A stretch of DNA of 64,000 nucleotides from Pachyseris speciosa (lineage: Eukaryota > Cnidaria > Anthozoa > Scleractinia > Pachyseridae): assembly GCA_016490735.1 (NCBI GenBank), contig JAEMWC010000234.1, positions 726,001 to 790,000 of the forward strand. The letters are read 5' to 3'. Under the pieces are notes generated by a model. That model did not search any database. It saw only the letters and a list, made by a program, of their open reading frames with translations, and was not told the origin of the DNA. Positions 34,471 to 47,500 of this stretch are shown one piece after another (positions within the stretch are counted from its first letter, which is position 1; each line of letters opens with the position of its first letter). Both the position numbers and the translations under genes were made by a program.

Positions 34471-35209
34471 TGTTGGAGTCGTAGAGGCTTTTTGGGCAGT
34501 CACGTGATCGTTCCGTAAAACTGAAGTAAATTAAAATGAACAAATCGGTTTCGCAGCATTTTCGGCGGAAATAACGTTAGTGTTGGTGGTAAAAATATTT
34601 TACTGTTTAATTTTAATGATAGGCTGTGTAGCAAAAGTTAAGCCCGCGCAGGACACTTAATCTCACTACATATGTATTTATTTAAAGAGTATTCACCAAC
34701 CACCAGGGGCACCAGACGACTGTTTTCTGAAAAATATCTTTTCTAAAATGTAGAAGTTTTGATGCCGCAAGAAAGCCAAAAAAATTCGCTATCCCTGACC
34801 TGGTTTACTAATATTTTTCATTTTCGTTTCGTTTATTTATGATTTTCGTTGCTTGACTCCTAAAAAAATTGGAATTTCCATGTATAAAATAGCAAAAATG
34901 ATGTCACTTGAAATGTCACCACGTCATCTTGGTGTTAGGTGGCTTCTCGTTATCATACCATATCTGCGTTCATATACTCCTCAAAACATCGTTACATTCC
35001 ATTACCTCAACATGTATACTCGCCGTGATCTGTGTAATCATTTTGGGTAAACCTAGAATTTTCGAGACATGTTTTGTTACCCTAACAAATATCCGATAAC
35101 AAAATTACCGATCAGAGGGTTTTCGATCCCTAAAAGTTTCGTTTTTCCGATGGATTCAAACAACAACAAAAAAACCGCAACAATTAATCAAGTCGACACC
35201 TCAGTGTTT
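34471..35209. other. Intergenic, no gene recognised
   Basis: No supported feature. Confidence 0.4.
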
Positions 35210-35945
35210 ACAGACTTTGGACGAAGATCTTCAAGAAATAATAATTTTTTTCAAATGAAGCGTGCAGCGCGCTAGCTTTTGACGTTTTCTTGACAGTGTT
35301 TTTGCAATTTTCTGTCAGATTTTGAGAAATGTGCATGCATTCGATAGGCTTTTTTTTACCTCAAGCTTGAGTTTTCGCCTTTAGTTTAATTAATTAAACC
35401 TTTAAGAAACAATTTCCCTCGCAGACACGTACACTGTGAAATTACCAAAGCCAGCCAAAGCATTTAAACGCTAATTCTTACCGGTTGAAACCAAAAAAAT
35501 TCTTAACAATTAATTAAGCTAGACGGTGAAATCTCGTTGTTTATCGTCTTTGGACAAATTTCTCTAACTTTTTGAACAAAGCGTTTAGCTCGCTAGTTTT
35601 TGGTATTTTCTTGACAGCCTTTTGAAAACTTTTTGTCAGATTTTGAGACATCTAGATGCATTTTATCAGTCCCCACCTCTAAAGAAAATTTAAGGTTTAA
35701 AAAAAAATGCGTATAACGCTAAAAGATCATAATTTTCCTCTCTTGTTGTCTTTAGTTTGTTATTTTTCTCCTAATTTCATGCCAAAATACACAAAAAAGA
35801 ACAGGGTAATCTCGAGTGTGACTCTTCATATTGCAACCGTGGAGGGGCGGACGTACGTGTGGTCGTACAGTGACCAAAACAGATGGTTTACCATATTTTC
35901 TTAACCACTGTGTTCCGCGCGCGCCATCGCTGCGGAGATCTCTGC
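35210..35945 (-). repeat. R1d: R1 left-end copy, inverted
   Basis: Reverse match to 1508-2225. Shared landmarks are CGTACGT-rich sequence (35850-35870), TTTCTGTCAGATTTTGAGA (35311-35329), GCGCGCTAG, and CTTACCGGTTGAAACC (35478-35493). It starts at the TAGCAGAGATCTCCGCAG end near 35945 and fades out near 35210. Confidence 0.65.
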
Positions 35946-36207
35946 TAAAAATTCAAGAGCACTTTTCATCCCCTAGAACGACCGGACAGATAAAAATTTC
36001 ATAGCGCTGCTCAAATTCTTACATTCTTACTAAGCGTTAAAACACTCCAAACAACCTTAAATGGCTTTTTAGAGCATTTGGAAAAAAAAAAACACTTTGT
36101 TGGGTGTCCCTGACCGGTGCGACTGAATCCGACAATGCACGTAATGATTACGAGAAGAGATTTTAGATTATAAATTTTTGAATACATTGTGTGTTCAAGG
36201 TATTGTT
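35946..36207. other. Spacer
   Basis: No supported feature. Confidence 0.35.
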
Positions 36208-36406
36208 AATAGGCCATTTCCGAATTACCGTTGGCCTCTTTTTCAAAGCGAGTCCTGGGGCTCATCTTTTCATATGAAAATTAGTTTCCATTCACATGCA
36301 AGTTTAACTCAGTTTCATATGAATGGAAAATAATTTTCATATGAAAAGATTAGCCCTTGGACTCGCTTTGAAAAAGAGGGCAACGGTAATTCGAAAATGG
36401 CCTATT
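36208..36406. mobile_element. MITE, 199 bases, almost entirely palindromic
   Basis: AATAGGCCATTTCCGAATTA at 36208 is inverted at 36387-36406. The arms remain complementary for about 85 bases (TCAAAGCGAGTCC, CTTTTCATATGAAAATTA) around a short centre near 36300. No coding capacity. Probably mobilised in trans by an unidentified transposase. Confidence 0.85.
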
Positions 36407-37457
36407 GGACTGTGATTGTCATTTGTAAATTAGTTGCAATTGTAAATTTAGTTCTAATTGTAAATAATTTAAGGGAGGGCCACAGTTTTTCAGGATTTAA
36501 CTTTTTAATGTTACTCTTGTTAAATAAAGTTATTTAAACGTTTTGCACACATTTAAGTATATTAACGGACTCGTTCGGACTTCGGAGACGGAAAATACTC
36601 CAATTTTGTGTTCATCACCGATATAGAACTTAAGGAACTGATATACCACAAATCTAAACTTAGCGTGCTGTACTGTGATGTGACAGAAGCAAATTTTCAC
36701 AAAAAACAAACTTCACAAGGAAGACCAGACGCTTCGAGGCCTAAGTTTGACAGTTTTACTACAATGTAAGGTAACAACTTCCAACGAGTCTTAAAACCGA
36801 GAGATCTGCTTCTGCCACATAACAGAAGAGGCTACACTTTATCACTAAGTAATAAGACCGTTAACGTTACTGCGCTTCTCAACCAAATTACTCCGACAAA
36901 CACCTGATTTCCCTAGTTCTAACTTTAACAGCGGAATCCGCCCACAAAACGATAAATCATGATGTAATTCCATCATCTACCAAGACCCCTGTCAAATTTG
37001 AAGGTTGAAAATGAAACATCTACCCCAAAATTTGGCTTATGAATTTACTCATAGGCAAGTGTACTGCGCGACCTCAAGGGAATTTGAATTTGTTAGTTAC
37101 AGTGTTAGTCTGGATGTATTTGAGATACTATTGGTAACACGTTCTAAAACCTCAGGTAGTATTCTAAAATAGCTTTATTTCGACAAAAACTAGCATTTTG
37201 ATTGTATTTTTGCCAAAATCACATATTTTGCTTAACGAGTGAAAATAATTTATTAAAAACAGACGGATTTTACCGAATTCAAAGTAAGGTTTGCAATATT
37301 TTTAAACAGAGAGAATATTTTGCCAGATTTTCATACAGTTTCGCCAGGTTACAACGAAAATTTTTTTCTGGGAATATGTCGCTTGAATTTAAACTCGTCT
37401 GTCGCAATACCGTCAAAGACAAATTTCCAGCTTTCATGTATAGGCAATCAGAAAGTA

Positions 37458-37583
37458 ACCATGGAAATTTCTAACGTCATTTATAACAAGCAGAAACTGA
37501 CCGTGGAAATTTCGAACGTCATCTATAACAAGCAGAAACTGACCGTGGAAATTTCCAACGTCATTCATAGGAAGCAGAAACAG
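37458..37583 (+). repeat. 42-base minisatellite, 3 units
   Basis: Three units start at 37458, 37500 and 37542: ACC(A/G)TGGAAATTTC followed by AACGTCAT and AAGCAGAAAC. The unit length is a multiple of three, so an open frame of a 14-residue repeat (EISNVIYNKQKLTV) runs through it; I take the frame to be incidental. Each unit holds a GGAAATTTC core. Confidence 0.85.
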
Positions 37584-39610
37584 ACTATGAATTTCACCCA
37601 ACGTTAACCCCTTTTGTTCTTTTTGAGAACTGCTTTTTTTTCCGTAAATAACAATTTACTGGAGAAGATGTGTTTTAAGTTATCTTTAATCAACAATTTA
37701 GAACGACATGGAGGAAATCAGTAATTTTTTTTGCGATTCAGTTAAGGTACACATCGGCAGTAATCTTCGTAATAACGGCGGTAATCTGTACCTGAAAAAG
37801 AACGTAAAATTAACGTCAATAGGTATTTGTTGAGGGTTTTCAGAGCAAGTGAGTGATTTTGCTGGATTTTGATGAGTCTGTTCAATCGCACGTTATTCCT
37901 TTGTGGAAAAGGTGATAAGGAGTAAAATTTATGGAACCGTCAGTGACACCCTCTATTTACAATTCTAACTAAACACAGGACTAAGCGAGGATAGAAAACG
38001 TGTCTTCGAGTCATGTTCAATATTTGAGTTATTTGTCGGTCACATTAGATATGCAGAGACAACTGAAATTTCATAGGAGGTAAACTGGTTGAAAAAAATG
38101 GCGCGCACTCGGACAAATAACCGTGTTATATTTATTCATGAAGTGAGCTACCCAAATCGATAATTTCAGAGGGTTCTTACCCCAAGGGGCACCAACACTT
38201 GAAATACCTCATACCATTATTGTAGCAAGTGGCAACAAAAAACTTTCCTACCTGAATGGTGTAAGACATTGTCTACAGAGATCTTACTTTGCCGGTTGTC
38301 GTCGCTCTGCTTTTTGCTGGTGACTCATCAGTATTCATATAGGACTTAGGTAGGGCAGATCTGTAGTGCACAGTGTATAGACCTCATCCTTATATTTGCA
38401 CATTAATTGCATCGGCCAAGATGCAGCTGAAGGTATACCGACCAGTCAGTTTCACGGCATGCTTTCCTTTGACATTTCAATAGTTATCCAATATGAAATT
38501 GTTATCAGAATGAATAATGATGTTGATATCGGTGTGAATTAAAAAGTGACACCTTTCAAATAAACAAATCCTGTACGGTTTTATTAATCGGATACCACAG
38601 GTATAGATTGTGTCAAGTACCCACTGAATGGATGGAAGTCTTGCCTTGAAGTTTTTCTAGATTCTTCATTCACGAAGCCCAAATTTATAACGAATGTCGT
38701 AATTTTAATTTTTGTTGTGATGTATGGAAGATTCGGTTAATGACAGTATAGAAAAACGAGATTTGTATCACATCCGTCTTTTCAATGAAAATTATGCCGA
38801 CACATTCCTAGTACTTACTGCATTCCTTTGGTATACCGCAGAATAACGGCTTTCAAACCGCCAAAAGGCCACTAGCCGCTCAGTTCAACCGACAGAAGAA
38901 CGCCTTTCTGTTTTAACGCGGGATGTTTGAAAACGATGCAATAGTTACACGAGGTTATGCGCGGTGCATAGAGTTTATCAAAGAGCTACGCTACAGATGT
39001 AAAATGAAAGGTCAAGTAAGTGAAACTGTTGTGAAATTTATAGAACTAATCGTGACAGCGCATTTTAATCTGATTAATTCAAAGCGCTGATTTCCCGGTG
39101 ATCAATTACACTTGGTCCGAGCGTACATAGTCATTTTTAAAAATCTAATGTATCATTTTCTTCTGTATTTGGCTTCGTTTAGGGAAGAAGCAGATTAGCA
39201 ATGAAAGATGTCTGAACATTATTTTGGTTGATTTGTCGTTAAGTGCTCGTATCTACCCTGGCAGGCCGTGATTGGAACCGTAGCGAGACTTCGAGCAGCT
39301 CGGAAAAGTATTGTCATTTCACATTGTCGGCCTACCTTGTGCGCAAAGTGCACCATTAACAGTTCGCACGTGCACGGGGTATAGTGCGCGGCTATTGCCT
39401 CCGAACTTTATCGCAAACACAGCATGCGTCTGATGCGTTTTGAACTGGTTTGAGGCCATTCTGCAGGATAAATGTTCCCAACTGTACTAAGAAGGGCTTG
39501 TTTGCGAAACTAAAACTAAACTGTTGTATGGCTTTCGTCTTGCTCTTGAAACCTCAGAAATTTCTTTGTGGTTTCTTAACAGGCTATTTTGCACTTTTTT
39601 CTAAAAATGT
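37584..39610. other. Intergenic between the two minisatellites
   Basis: No gene recognised. Confidence 0.4.
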
Positions 39611-39760
39611 GACGTTGGAAATTTCCAAGGTCATTTGCTGCTGAATTAAACGACGTTGGAAATTTCCAGAGCCATTTCGTGGTGAGAAAAACGACGTTGG
39701 AAATTTCCACAGTCATTTGGTGGTGAGAAAAATGACGTTGGAAATTTCCAGGGTCATTTT
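39611..39760 (+). repeat. 41-base minisatellite, 4 units
   Basis: GACGTTGGAAATTTCC begins units at 39611, 39652, 39693 and 39734, exactly 41 bases apart. Each contains the perfect palindrome GGAAATTTCC and a following GTCATTT-like block. It shares its core with the 37458-37583 array but has a different unit length. Confidence 0.9.
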
Positions 39761-41536
39761 GCGTAATCGATTAACAATTTACGAAAAACTACAAAAAGTG
39801 GTAACGCTAAACTGTTTAAGGCTATTTCTTGCCAGAAATCAACGATTTTTTTTCCCAGCCTTGAAAAGTTTTCACAGGTTATTACAATTTGTGACACATA
39901 TTTCTGTATCTGGTAACAGAATTCAATATTTCTGAATATCTTGAAACTTAGTTTCTGCAAAAACTACCAGATTTTCTTAAACAATTTCCATGCCAATGTG
40001 CTTCTCCAGAATCCAGGTAATTCTGCCATAATTTCTCGCTATTTGTGACATGCTTAGTTTGATCCAAAGATGGCAAAAATCATGCATATTGTGTTTTTCT
40101 GTAAAAGTGGTATTCGTACGTTGGCATATTTTAACATTTAAAGCCCATTTGGTGCAAAATGTGACCGATTTTCTGGCACTTTTTACAATAAAACATCAAA
40201 CTTTTACCAAAAATGAAGTTTTAGAATATCCCCTGAGGCTTTAGAACGTGTTTGGTCTTCTTCTCTCCTATATATATTGTTATATTGCAATCAAGGAAAC
40301 AGCACAGAAATTATAAAGGGTTGAACATCAGCGCACTTTGTAGTCCTGAATAGGTTAAGCAACTTGCTATCCAGCGTTTCGACAAAATCATCATCTCTGT
40401 TGTCTCTTTTCTAAAACAACAACCTGGCTGTGCGTTATTTGCGATGTTTGCTGTCTTCTCTCTCAGAGTGGACGCACCAGTAAAAAAATCTTCGAGGTTA
40501 TGAAGTAAGGTAAACCTTTTTTCTTGCGAGTTTGTAGAAACACCCTCAATTAAAACTTAAATTATGTGAATGCTGAACGATATGTCTTGCTGACCAAATC
40601 ACCGGTGAAAAACGCCTTTCTATCACACTTACCTAGCCGGCATTACCTTTTATCTAGTTCCTGACAATTCTGAATCAAAAGTCTTGTGTTTTCGATTATG
40701 GGGTGCGTTTTCGACTAGTCTTCACATTTCTTAAGCCCTCGTAGCTTATAGGAGAATGCAATTGAAACAAACGATCCCAGCCTTTTTTTCATCCGATTTT
40801 CTTTACTTTGTTGACGATGTTTATTAGTAACACATTTCCAATTCTTTTCAAACTTACAACTTTCGCAGAAATTGCAGCCCAGTGAACACTCTTCCTTTAA
40901 GTTTAGTTATTCCGTTATAGCTGAGGTCCCTAGAGATAAAAAGGGAGTAAAAGTTTCAGTAAGACACTATTATTCTGGGTTTCTCTATTTTTCCACATGT
41001 ATGACTGTGAGTCAAGAAACTGATTTGTATGAATTAATAGGAAAACCTCACCAAGGGACTTAAGAAAGTTTAGTTTACGGGCATAATGTCTTACGAACCT
41101 TCATTAGTGCTATATTTCTTAGTGAGAAAGATAATGGTTGTTACTGGATTCCCTGAGTACAAATTCTGGGGTTCACTGAATACCAATAACTGAGTTTTCA
41201 AGGATTGTTTATAGCAAGTCTACTTTGCCTTGCACTATGTTTTGCAATGTTTTTATTGATCAATAGCAACTTTAAAAAAGCACTCCCAGAAATAAAATGG
41301 AACCTAAATTTACTGACGTTGACGTAATATTACATTATTCCCATTCCAACAAAACTTCAAGGAGTTTTAAATATTTTCAACTACTTTCAGCAGTAATTCT
41401 TCTTTTCAGGGGCTTTTCAAGCGCCCTTGAAATCTAAAATTAAATTTCAAAGATTTCAAAGAACTACAGAGCTTTCAAGCTATTTCACTTCACGAGCAAG
41501 AAAGAATTGCAATTACAACGAACGTACGTGTAAAGA
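39761..41536. other. Intergenic, no gene recognised
   Basis: The open frame 40872-41063 follows an AG that could be an acceptor, but there is no domain or partner exon. Confidence 0.35.
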
Positions 41537-41810
41537 TTAGATAATGCTTGAATGCCTATCAATGCGATCTGGGAGAAAACAGTCATACTGAGATATTTCA
41601 ATATCTTCAGGTGCGAAATGCCTCTCACAGGTATATATTTTCTCGTTCTTGATCATCATCCTCAAAGCCTGATCCATATCTCTGGTCTTCTTGATCTCCC
41701 CAAGCCATTTGTTTTGCCATTTCCCTTGAGCTTCGTCCGCCCTTCGCCAGATTCCCTTTGTTCTCCTACACAAACCTCTCCCAAAAAACGGCGCAGTTGT
41801 CGCCTAGCAT
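41537..41810 (-). pseudogene. THAP zinc-finger remnant
   Basis: ATG at 41810 begins [10 protein letters not shown] run of six T (41783-41788) forces a frame change, after which [21 protein letters not shown](L)GEIKKTR and [13 protein letters not shown] complete a THAP pattern (C..C...W...C-x2-H). THAP domains bind DNA in host regulators and in transposases. No DDE region lies nearby, so this is either a broken host exon or an orphan transposon piece. Confidence 0.5.
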
Positions 41811-41927
41811 CACAGAGAAATACGCTTCACATAAAATTTTGATTAAGTGGCTATTTGATGTCCACAAAATTAGAAAAGAATGTCCAACACCTTGTAGGAT
41901 GCTACTAGCTGGCCGCCATCTTGGGTC

Positions 41928-42045
41928 TTTCTGCGTGTACCGGAGCACATTGTATTTCAATTGTTTTTGAGGCATTGTGATAGGAGTTGTATTGTTTCTG
42001 TGTTTTGTTTCCTTTGTTTCACGGCATCTGAGCTCCGGTACCTGC
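41928..42045. repeat. Short foldback
   Basis: TTCTGCGTGTACCGGAGCAC at 41929 is inverted around 42022-42042 (GAGCTCCGGTACCTGCAGAA), with a CCGCCATCTTGG block on the outer side of each arm. Possible MITE with decayed ends. Confidence 0.4.
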
Positions 42046-42152
42046 AGAAGGAACCGCCATCTTGGAATTGTTTGTGCATGGTCAGGATCACGTGATATGC
42101 CAAAAAACTGTAAGAAAGAGTTCGGTCTTAATCTCGTACCCAGAGTCCTCAG

Positions 42153-42325
42153 GCTCTTTGTCCAGCTGTTAGTCTCCAGGAGAGATTCTGGGATAATGGA
42201 ATTTTTTTACCTCTGGATCTCAATGGAAGCCGTTACGGACCAACCAATCAAAAAACTTGATTTATTTTCGAAAAAATTTCATTATCCCAGCGTCTCTCTT
42301 GGCGACTAATCGCTGGCCAAAGAGC
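42153..42325. mobile_element. MITE, 173 bases, about 54-base inverted ends
   Basis: GCTCTTTGTCCAGCTGTTAG at 42153 pairs with the reverse of CTAATCGCTGGCCAAAGAGC ending 42325. The arms extend through CTGGGATAATG to an A/T-rich stretch. It causes the LVPRVL-type artefact frame at 41977-42309. No coding capacity. Confidence 0.8.
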
Positions 42326-42863
42326 GGCATTCATAACCAATCTCCTCTACTAACTATGTTTCAACGTACTAATAGCTAAATAGATTTACTAATTAACGTC
42401 ACTCTCACAACATACAACATTTTATTAAAAACAGTTGACAATTACAGAATTGTATAATTGACTACCCTCAAATAGCTATAGCTAGTCGAGGCGGGTAGGC
42501 ATGAAAGAACTAATTATGGTGCTTGTGTACCGTTACAAGGAAAGACATAGATATGCTACATAGATACACTACAATAATAAAGAATTTACAGGTATCTTAT
42601 AAAGGAAACAATTCATCCACAAATTTTTGATGATGTCAATAATTGCAGACGCCGAGAGGTAAAAAAGTTTTAGTTCTCAGAATATTGATAAGCATTTCAT
42701 GTATTTGAATAATTTTTTGCTCTTTTGCTTTCTAATATTTTCACGTAGGGCATTCCATACTCGTACTCCGAATCACGAAAAAGAGTTATTTAACAGATTT
42801 AGACGTGAAGGCATCACGTAAAATTTATTACTGGCAGCTGATCTGGTGTTGTAGGAATGTATA

Positions 42864-43395
42864 CACAGTAATTCTTAGAGAGTTATAAGAACTCCCCTTT
42901 TTAGTGTTAATTCTACTCTGTATGTTGGAGTTAATTTTTTGGAGTTAAAATAACTCCCAAAAGGAGTTATTTTCTCCTGAAGTGGCGTTAATTTTACTCC
43001 TAACGGTAGAGTTATATTGTTGGAGTTACTTTAACTCCATATTTGAGTTAAAATTAGGTAGGCGTTAATTTAACTATTATTGTGGAATTATTTTATTTCG
43101 CATTTTTAGTGTTATATAGGGGGGCTATTTTAACTCTGTCAGTAGAGTTGGTAAAACTCACTGATTCTGGAGTAATTTTGACTCTTGAGGGAGAGTTCCT
43201 CTTACTCACTTTTGGGAGCCGGTAACTACAAAGGAGCTACTTACTCTGGAAGTGAGTTAGCTCAGTACTCACTCCAGGACAAACTACAAAAGAGTTACTT
43301 TAACTCTGCAAGGAGACGGTTACTTTTACTTTTGGGAATAACTACAAAGGAGTAACTTCAACGCTGAAGGGAGAGTTAGTTTTAGCTCAGCAGAC
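42864..43395 (+). repeat. Left subterminal array
   Basis: Irregular tandem copies of short inverted pairs such as GGAGTTAAAATAACTCC and AGAGTTGGTAAAACTC, spaced roughly 25-40 bases. The right-end array at 53100-53632 is its inverted counterpart. Confidence 0.85.
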
Positions 43396-43763
43396 CGTGA
43401 GCTAATTGGAATCATCAATATGGTGTCGACCAAGATGGCTTAGCCGCACTGCAAGAGTAATAGCAGCAAAATTAACACAAAGATTACAGCAGTGGGCCAT
43501 CGCGGATTCCTTCGAGTAAAATCCTGCTGGTTTCGTGCAAGTTTATTGAGTTGTCCGCGTAGTTCCGGTAAAGATCAAAGGTGATTAAGTTCCATTTACC
43601 CCCAACCTCCCCCGTCCGTAATTACAGAAACTACATTGACAATAAATCAGTATGTTTCAAGAATGAGCCACAAAAGAGTGCAATACACTTGCACACTAAT
43701 TCCATTAAAAAAAGAAAAAGCGAAAAAGAGCTTCTTTCGTAACTTTTACTACATTCTATCTTT

Positions 43764-43976
43764 CTAATCCTCGATCCCCTCCCCACTGGAAGAAAAATCA
43801 GTCATGTGAGAACACACTTGATCAAAGTTTCTAGCGGGCGATATTCCAACGTGTTGAATTACCAACGTATTGAATCCTTCGATTGTGCGAGGTTCGATCG
43901 GTTGATCTTTCAGTAAATTACAGCTTCCCTTTGAGCTTTGAGTGGAAGACAACTCTTCAACAGGTACGTTATTCAA
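43764..43976 (-). other. Possible exon, unrecognised
   Basis: A 70-codon frame (ELSSTQSSKGSCNLLKDQPI, then FDQVCSHMTDFSSSGEGIED) with ordinary amino-acid composition. No domain. It lies between the left array and the Ty3 element, so it might be a terminal exon of the surrounding transposon. Confidence 0.2.
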
Positions 43977-44139
43977 TATGAAAACTCCTTCTGTGTTGAA
44001 ATTTGCATTGATCCCGCAAAAACTACATGAAATTTAACGATGATGCTAGCAGTCAAGCATGCCGTTTTAATTGTGAACTTTCAATGAAATTATAAGCTTA
44101 GGACTTCTTGCAGTTAGCACTTGAATAGATTTTGAGTTC

Positions 44140-44284
44140 TGTAACATAACTGGTTATATTCTTCACGGTTCTTCAGTACATTGACATGAGGTTCTCGTTA
44201 AAGATGGCGGGAACACATGCTAAAAAGTCCCATCATGTCTCTGGGGTTAAATAGGACTTCGTATACTAGTCATGTAATGTGAAA
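44140..44284 (-). repeat. 3' LTR (145 bases)
   Basis: On the plus strand it runs from TGTAACATAACTGG to TAATGTGAAA. Paired with 48692-48836; roughly nine of ten bases agree. The outer G of the element-sense TG start has changed to T. Confidence 0.9.
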
Positions 44285-44296
44285 TCTCCCTCTCTT
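44285..44296 (-). other. Polypurine tract
   Basis: Element-sense AAGAGAGGGAGA directly adjoins the 3' LTR, as needed to prime plus-strand DNA synthesis. Confidence 0.7.
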
Positions 44297-44541
44297 GCAA
44301 CCAACAACAGCAAAAGGAACAAGAGAAAGGAATAAAGGGAGGAGCAAGGGGATTAATATATCACTTATTACATGAGCATTACAAAATTCGTTAATGTTTC
44401 TAAGTGAGCTCGTTCTCACAAGTTCAGTTTTGTGGGGGTATCACTATCCTCCTGATTTGGTGACATATTTTTCGCCACTGTTTGACACTGCGATCGTTCT
44501 ATCAGGTCCCAACCTGGTGGCCGCGTTGCCTTCCTGTAGGA

Positions 44542-47500
44542 TCAGTTTGGGCTCCTGGGCTTGCCCACTTGTAACTGCTTGTTGTGGTGAGTCTGGCCCC
44601 TGGCTGTGTATTGTGGTTTCTCAATGTTGAGGCTATGAACTGTTTTCAGAAGCTGGAACAGGTCTGAGATGGAAACGTGTCCGTCGATAAGTAGCACCAG
44701 TGTTGTTGGATCTGACGATGTAAGACCTTGGCTCTTGAGCTGGTTGTACGACTGTGTGGTTGTACGACTGTGCCAGGTTCGTGAATGGCAGTCATACACA
44801 CGGACAGGGTGGTTAGTCTGTAATGGTCTTTTGGGTGGCCCAGAGTTCTGGTTGTAGTAGTGGGCTTGTTTGTCTTGCCTCTTCATTAACTGTGCTCTAT
44901 AGTTTCACAGCCTGGTTTACAAAGAAGGGCCCTCTGAGACATAGGTAGTCTCGTCCTGAATTTTCTTCTGGTCAACAGTTCAGTTCAGCCGGGGACATCA
45001 ATTCGTGGTCCAGAGGTGTGGCCCTGTAGGATAGGAGGGCAATGTACGGGTCCTTCTTGTTTTCCTCGCATTTCTTAAGAATGTTTTCCACAGTTTGTAC
45101 CATTCTTTCTGCAAAACCGTTTGATTGGAGATACAATGGAGTGATGGTGGTGTGTTCTATCTGATATTCGCTTACAAAATGCTTGAACTCCGCCGAGCTG
45201 TACTGAGGTCCATTATCAGTTGCTAGCAGTGAGGGGTTCCCGTATTCAGCAAAGATGCTCTTCATGTGGTTAATGATTGCTGCTGAAGTGGTACTTGTGT
45301 GTTTTCTGATTATAGGAAATCTGCTGTATTGGCCTGCCAGCAGCAAATATTGCTGGCCCTTGTTTTCAAAAATATCTGAGCTGAGCCTTTCCCACGGCGG
45401 TGTGGGACCTCTGGCTGTAGTACCTGTTCTTTCTGGGCCTTCCTCTGGTACTTCTTACAGGGAGCACACTGGTCAACTTGATTGATGATGTCTCTTGTTA
45501 TTCCTGGCCAGAAGACAGAGGTCCGGGCACGTAGAAGATATTTTTCCTGCCCCAGACGATCTTGATGTATGATCTCTAACGTTTCAGCTCTGAGCGGGGG
45601 TGGTATCAGGATGCGTTCTCCTTTCAATAGTGCCCATCTTCGATGGTCAATTCTTCTCTGAAATTCCAGTATTCATGGAGCACTTTGGGGCATTTCTCTC
45701 TTTCTTGGGGCCATCTTTAAAAAATGACCTCTCTCAGCAAGGACAGTGTACGGTCTCTGGTTGTCTCATATCAGATATGTTGAAGTCTTGTTGGAGATGC
45801 AGGGAGGTTTTGTGTGACATGGTGCACACATATTTCTGGAATTTGGTCGCTCTCAGGAAGCTGCTGTGGGCTGACTCTAGAGAGGGCATCAGCTATGGGC
45901 ACATCACTACCTTTAACATACTTCACAGATATGTCGTACTTGAGGGCTCTTAGCAGGAATCTCTGGAGCCTAGGTGGGCAGCTGTACAGTCGCTTCTTGA
46001 AATGGATTCCAATGGTCTGTGGTCAGCATGTACTGTGCTATGCTTGCCATAAATGAAGTAGTTAAACCTCTCCAGGCCCCATACAACAGCAAGCATTTCT
46101 CTTTCAATGTTACTGTAACTCTTTTCTGTATCTGAAAGTGCCTTTGATGCATAGCAAACGGGGTGCCCTTGTTGCAGTAGGACAGCTCCAAGTCCTTTTT
46201 GGGAAGCATCAGTTTGGATGACGGTTTCAGAGTGTGGGTCCAAATAATGGAGTGTCCCCATGGATGTAATATCTTGTTTGGCTTGGAGGAATGCTTGTTC
46301 AGGTCCCTATGTGTATGCTATGTCTTTCCTGGTCAGCTCACGCAGTGGTGTGGTGATACCTGCCAAATGACTGGAATATCTTGTAAGATAATTGACAAGT
46401 CCCAAGAAGCTTTGGAGTTCGCAGCAGTTGGGGGGGGGGGAGCATGTCTTGAATTGCGGATATTCTCTAGTCATCTGGTCTGATCCCATCTGGGGTCCAC
46501 TTGTGTCCAAAGAAGCTGATTCCTTGACACTTTAGCTGCACTTTGTCCTTGTTGAACTTGACTCCTTTCTCCAAAGCTCTGTTCGTCAGGTTAGACAAGT
46601 AGTTGTTATGCTCTTCTTCTGTAGACCCATAAACTAGGATGTCGTCAGCAATGCCTGTGACCCCTTCCAGACCATCAAGAGCAGAATCCAAGTGTCTTTG
46701 AACACATCTTGTGAGACTAAGAGACCAAAAGGGGAGTCGATTGAAGCGAAACCTTCCAAAGGGGGTGTTGAAGGTAGTTAAGTAAGAGCTGGGTTTGTCT
46801 AAGGGTACACGCCAGTATCCCTTTTTCGCATCCACAACACTCAGAAATTCGGCATTGTGGAGCTGTGTAACTACTTCGTCAATCGTTTTGGTGTAGTAGT
46901 GTTCGCGTTTTATTGCCTTATTCAGGTCACGCGGGTAAAGGCAAATTCTGATCTTTGTAACTTCTCCCTTGTCATTTGTTGTTTCAGAGAAGACAATACT
47001 GTTGACCAAATCAGTTGGTTCAGTTACTGGCGTGAGTACACCAAGTTCTAATAAGCTGTCAAGTTCTTTTTGTAAATGTCTTGTAGGTGGACTGGCATAG
47101 CACGAGGTACGTGGATGACAGGTTCGGCGTCAGGGTCCAATGTGATGTGGTAGGGCTTCATGTTGAAGCTGCCTAGGCCTTCAAAAGTAGTCGCTGAAAT
47201 CTCTGAGGAGGCTTTTCTTGTCTAATAGGGTCCCTGCTGGAGGTTCTTGGGGATCATACCTCTTGGAATCGTCTTCTTGTTGAAATCGGGAAGGTGTTTG
47301 CATTTGGTGCCAGGACTAGGCCAAGTTCCTCACACGCTCTACAGCCGAGCATTGCCGGTCCTTGCACTTCAGTGACATTGAATTTAATGCCTCCATGTTG
47401 ATGGACATACAATGGGCAGGTGCCAAGGTTCATTATATTATGACCTCCATATGCAGTTATCTTGAATTTTGCAGGGTTGAGGTGCATCTTGTAGGGACTA

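Noticed and set aside
37320..37607. Protein with a 14-residue repeat
   Set aside because: The repeat is a 42-base minisatellite; openness follows from unit length divisible by three, and the related 41-base array nearby is out of frame.
42864..43395. CRISPR-like array
   Set aside because: Units are irregular, self-complementary and lack conserved spacing; the context is a eukaryotic transposon end.
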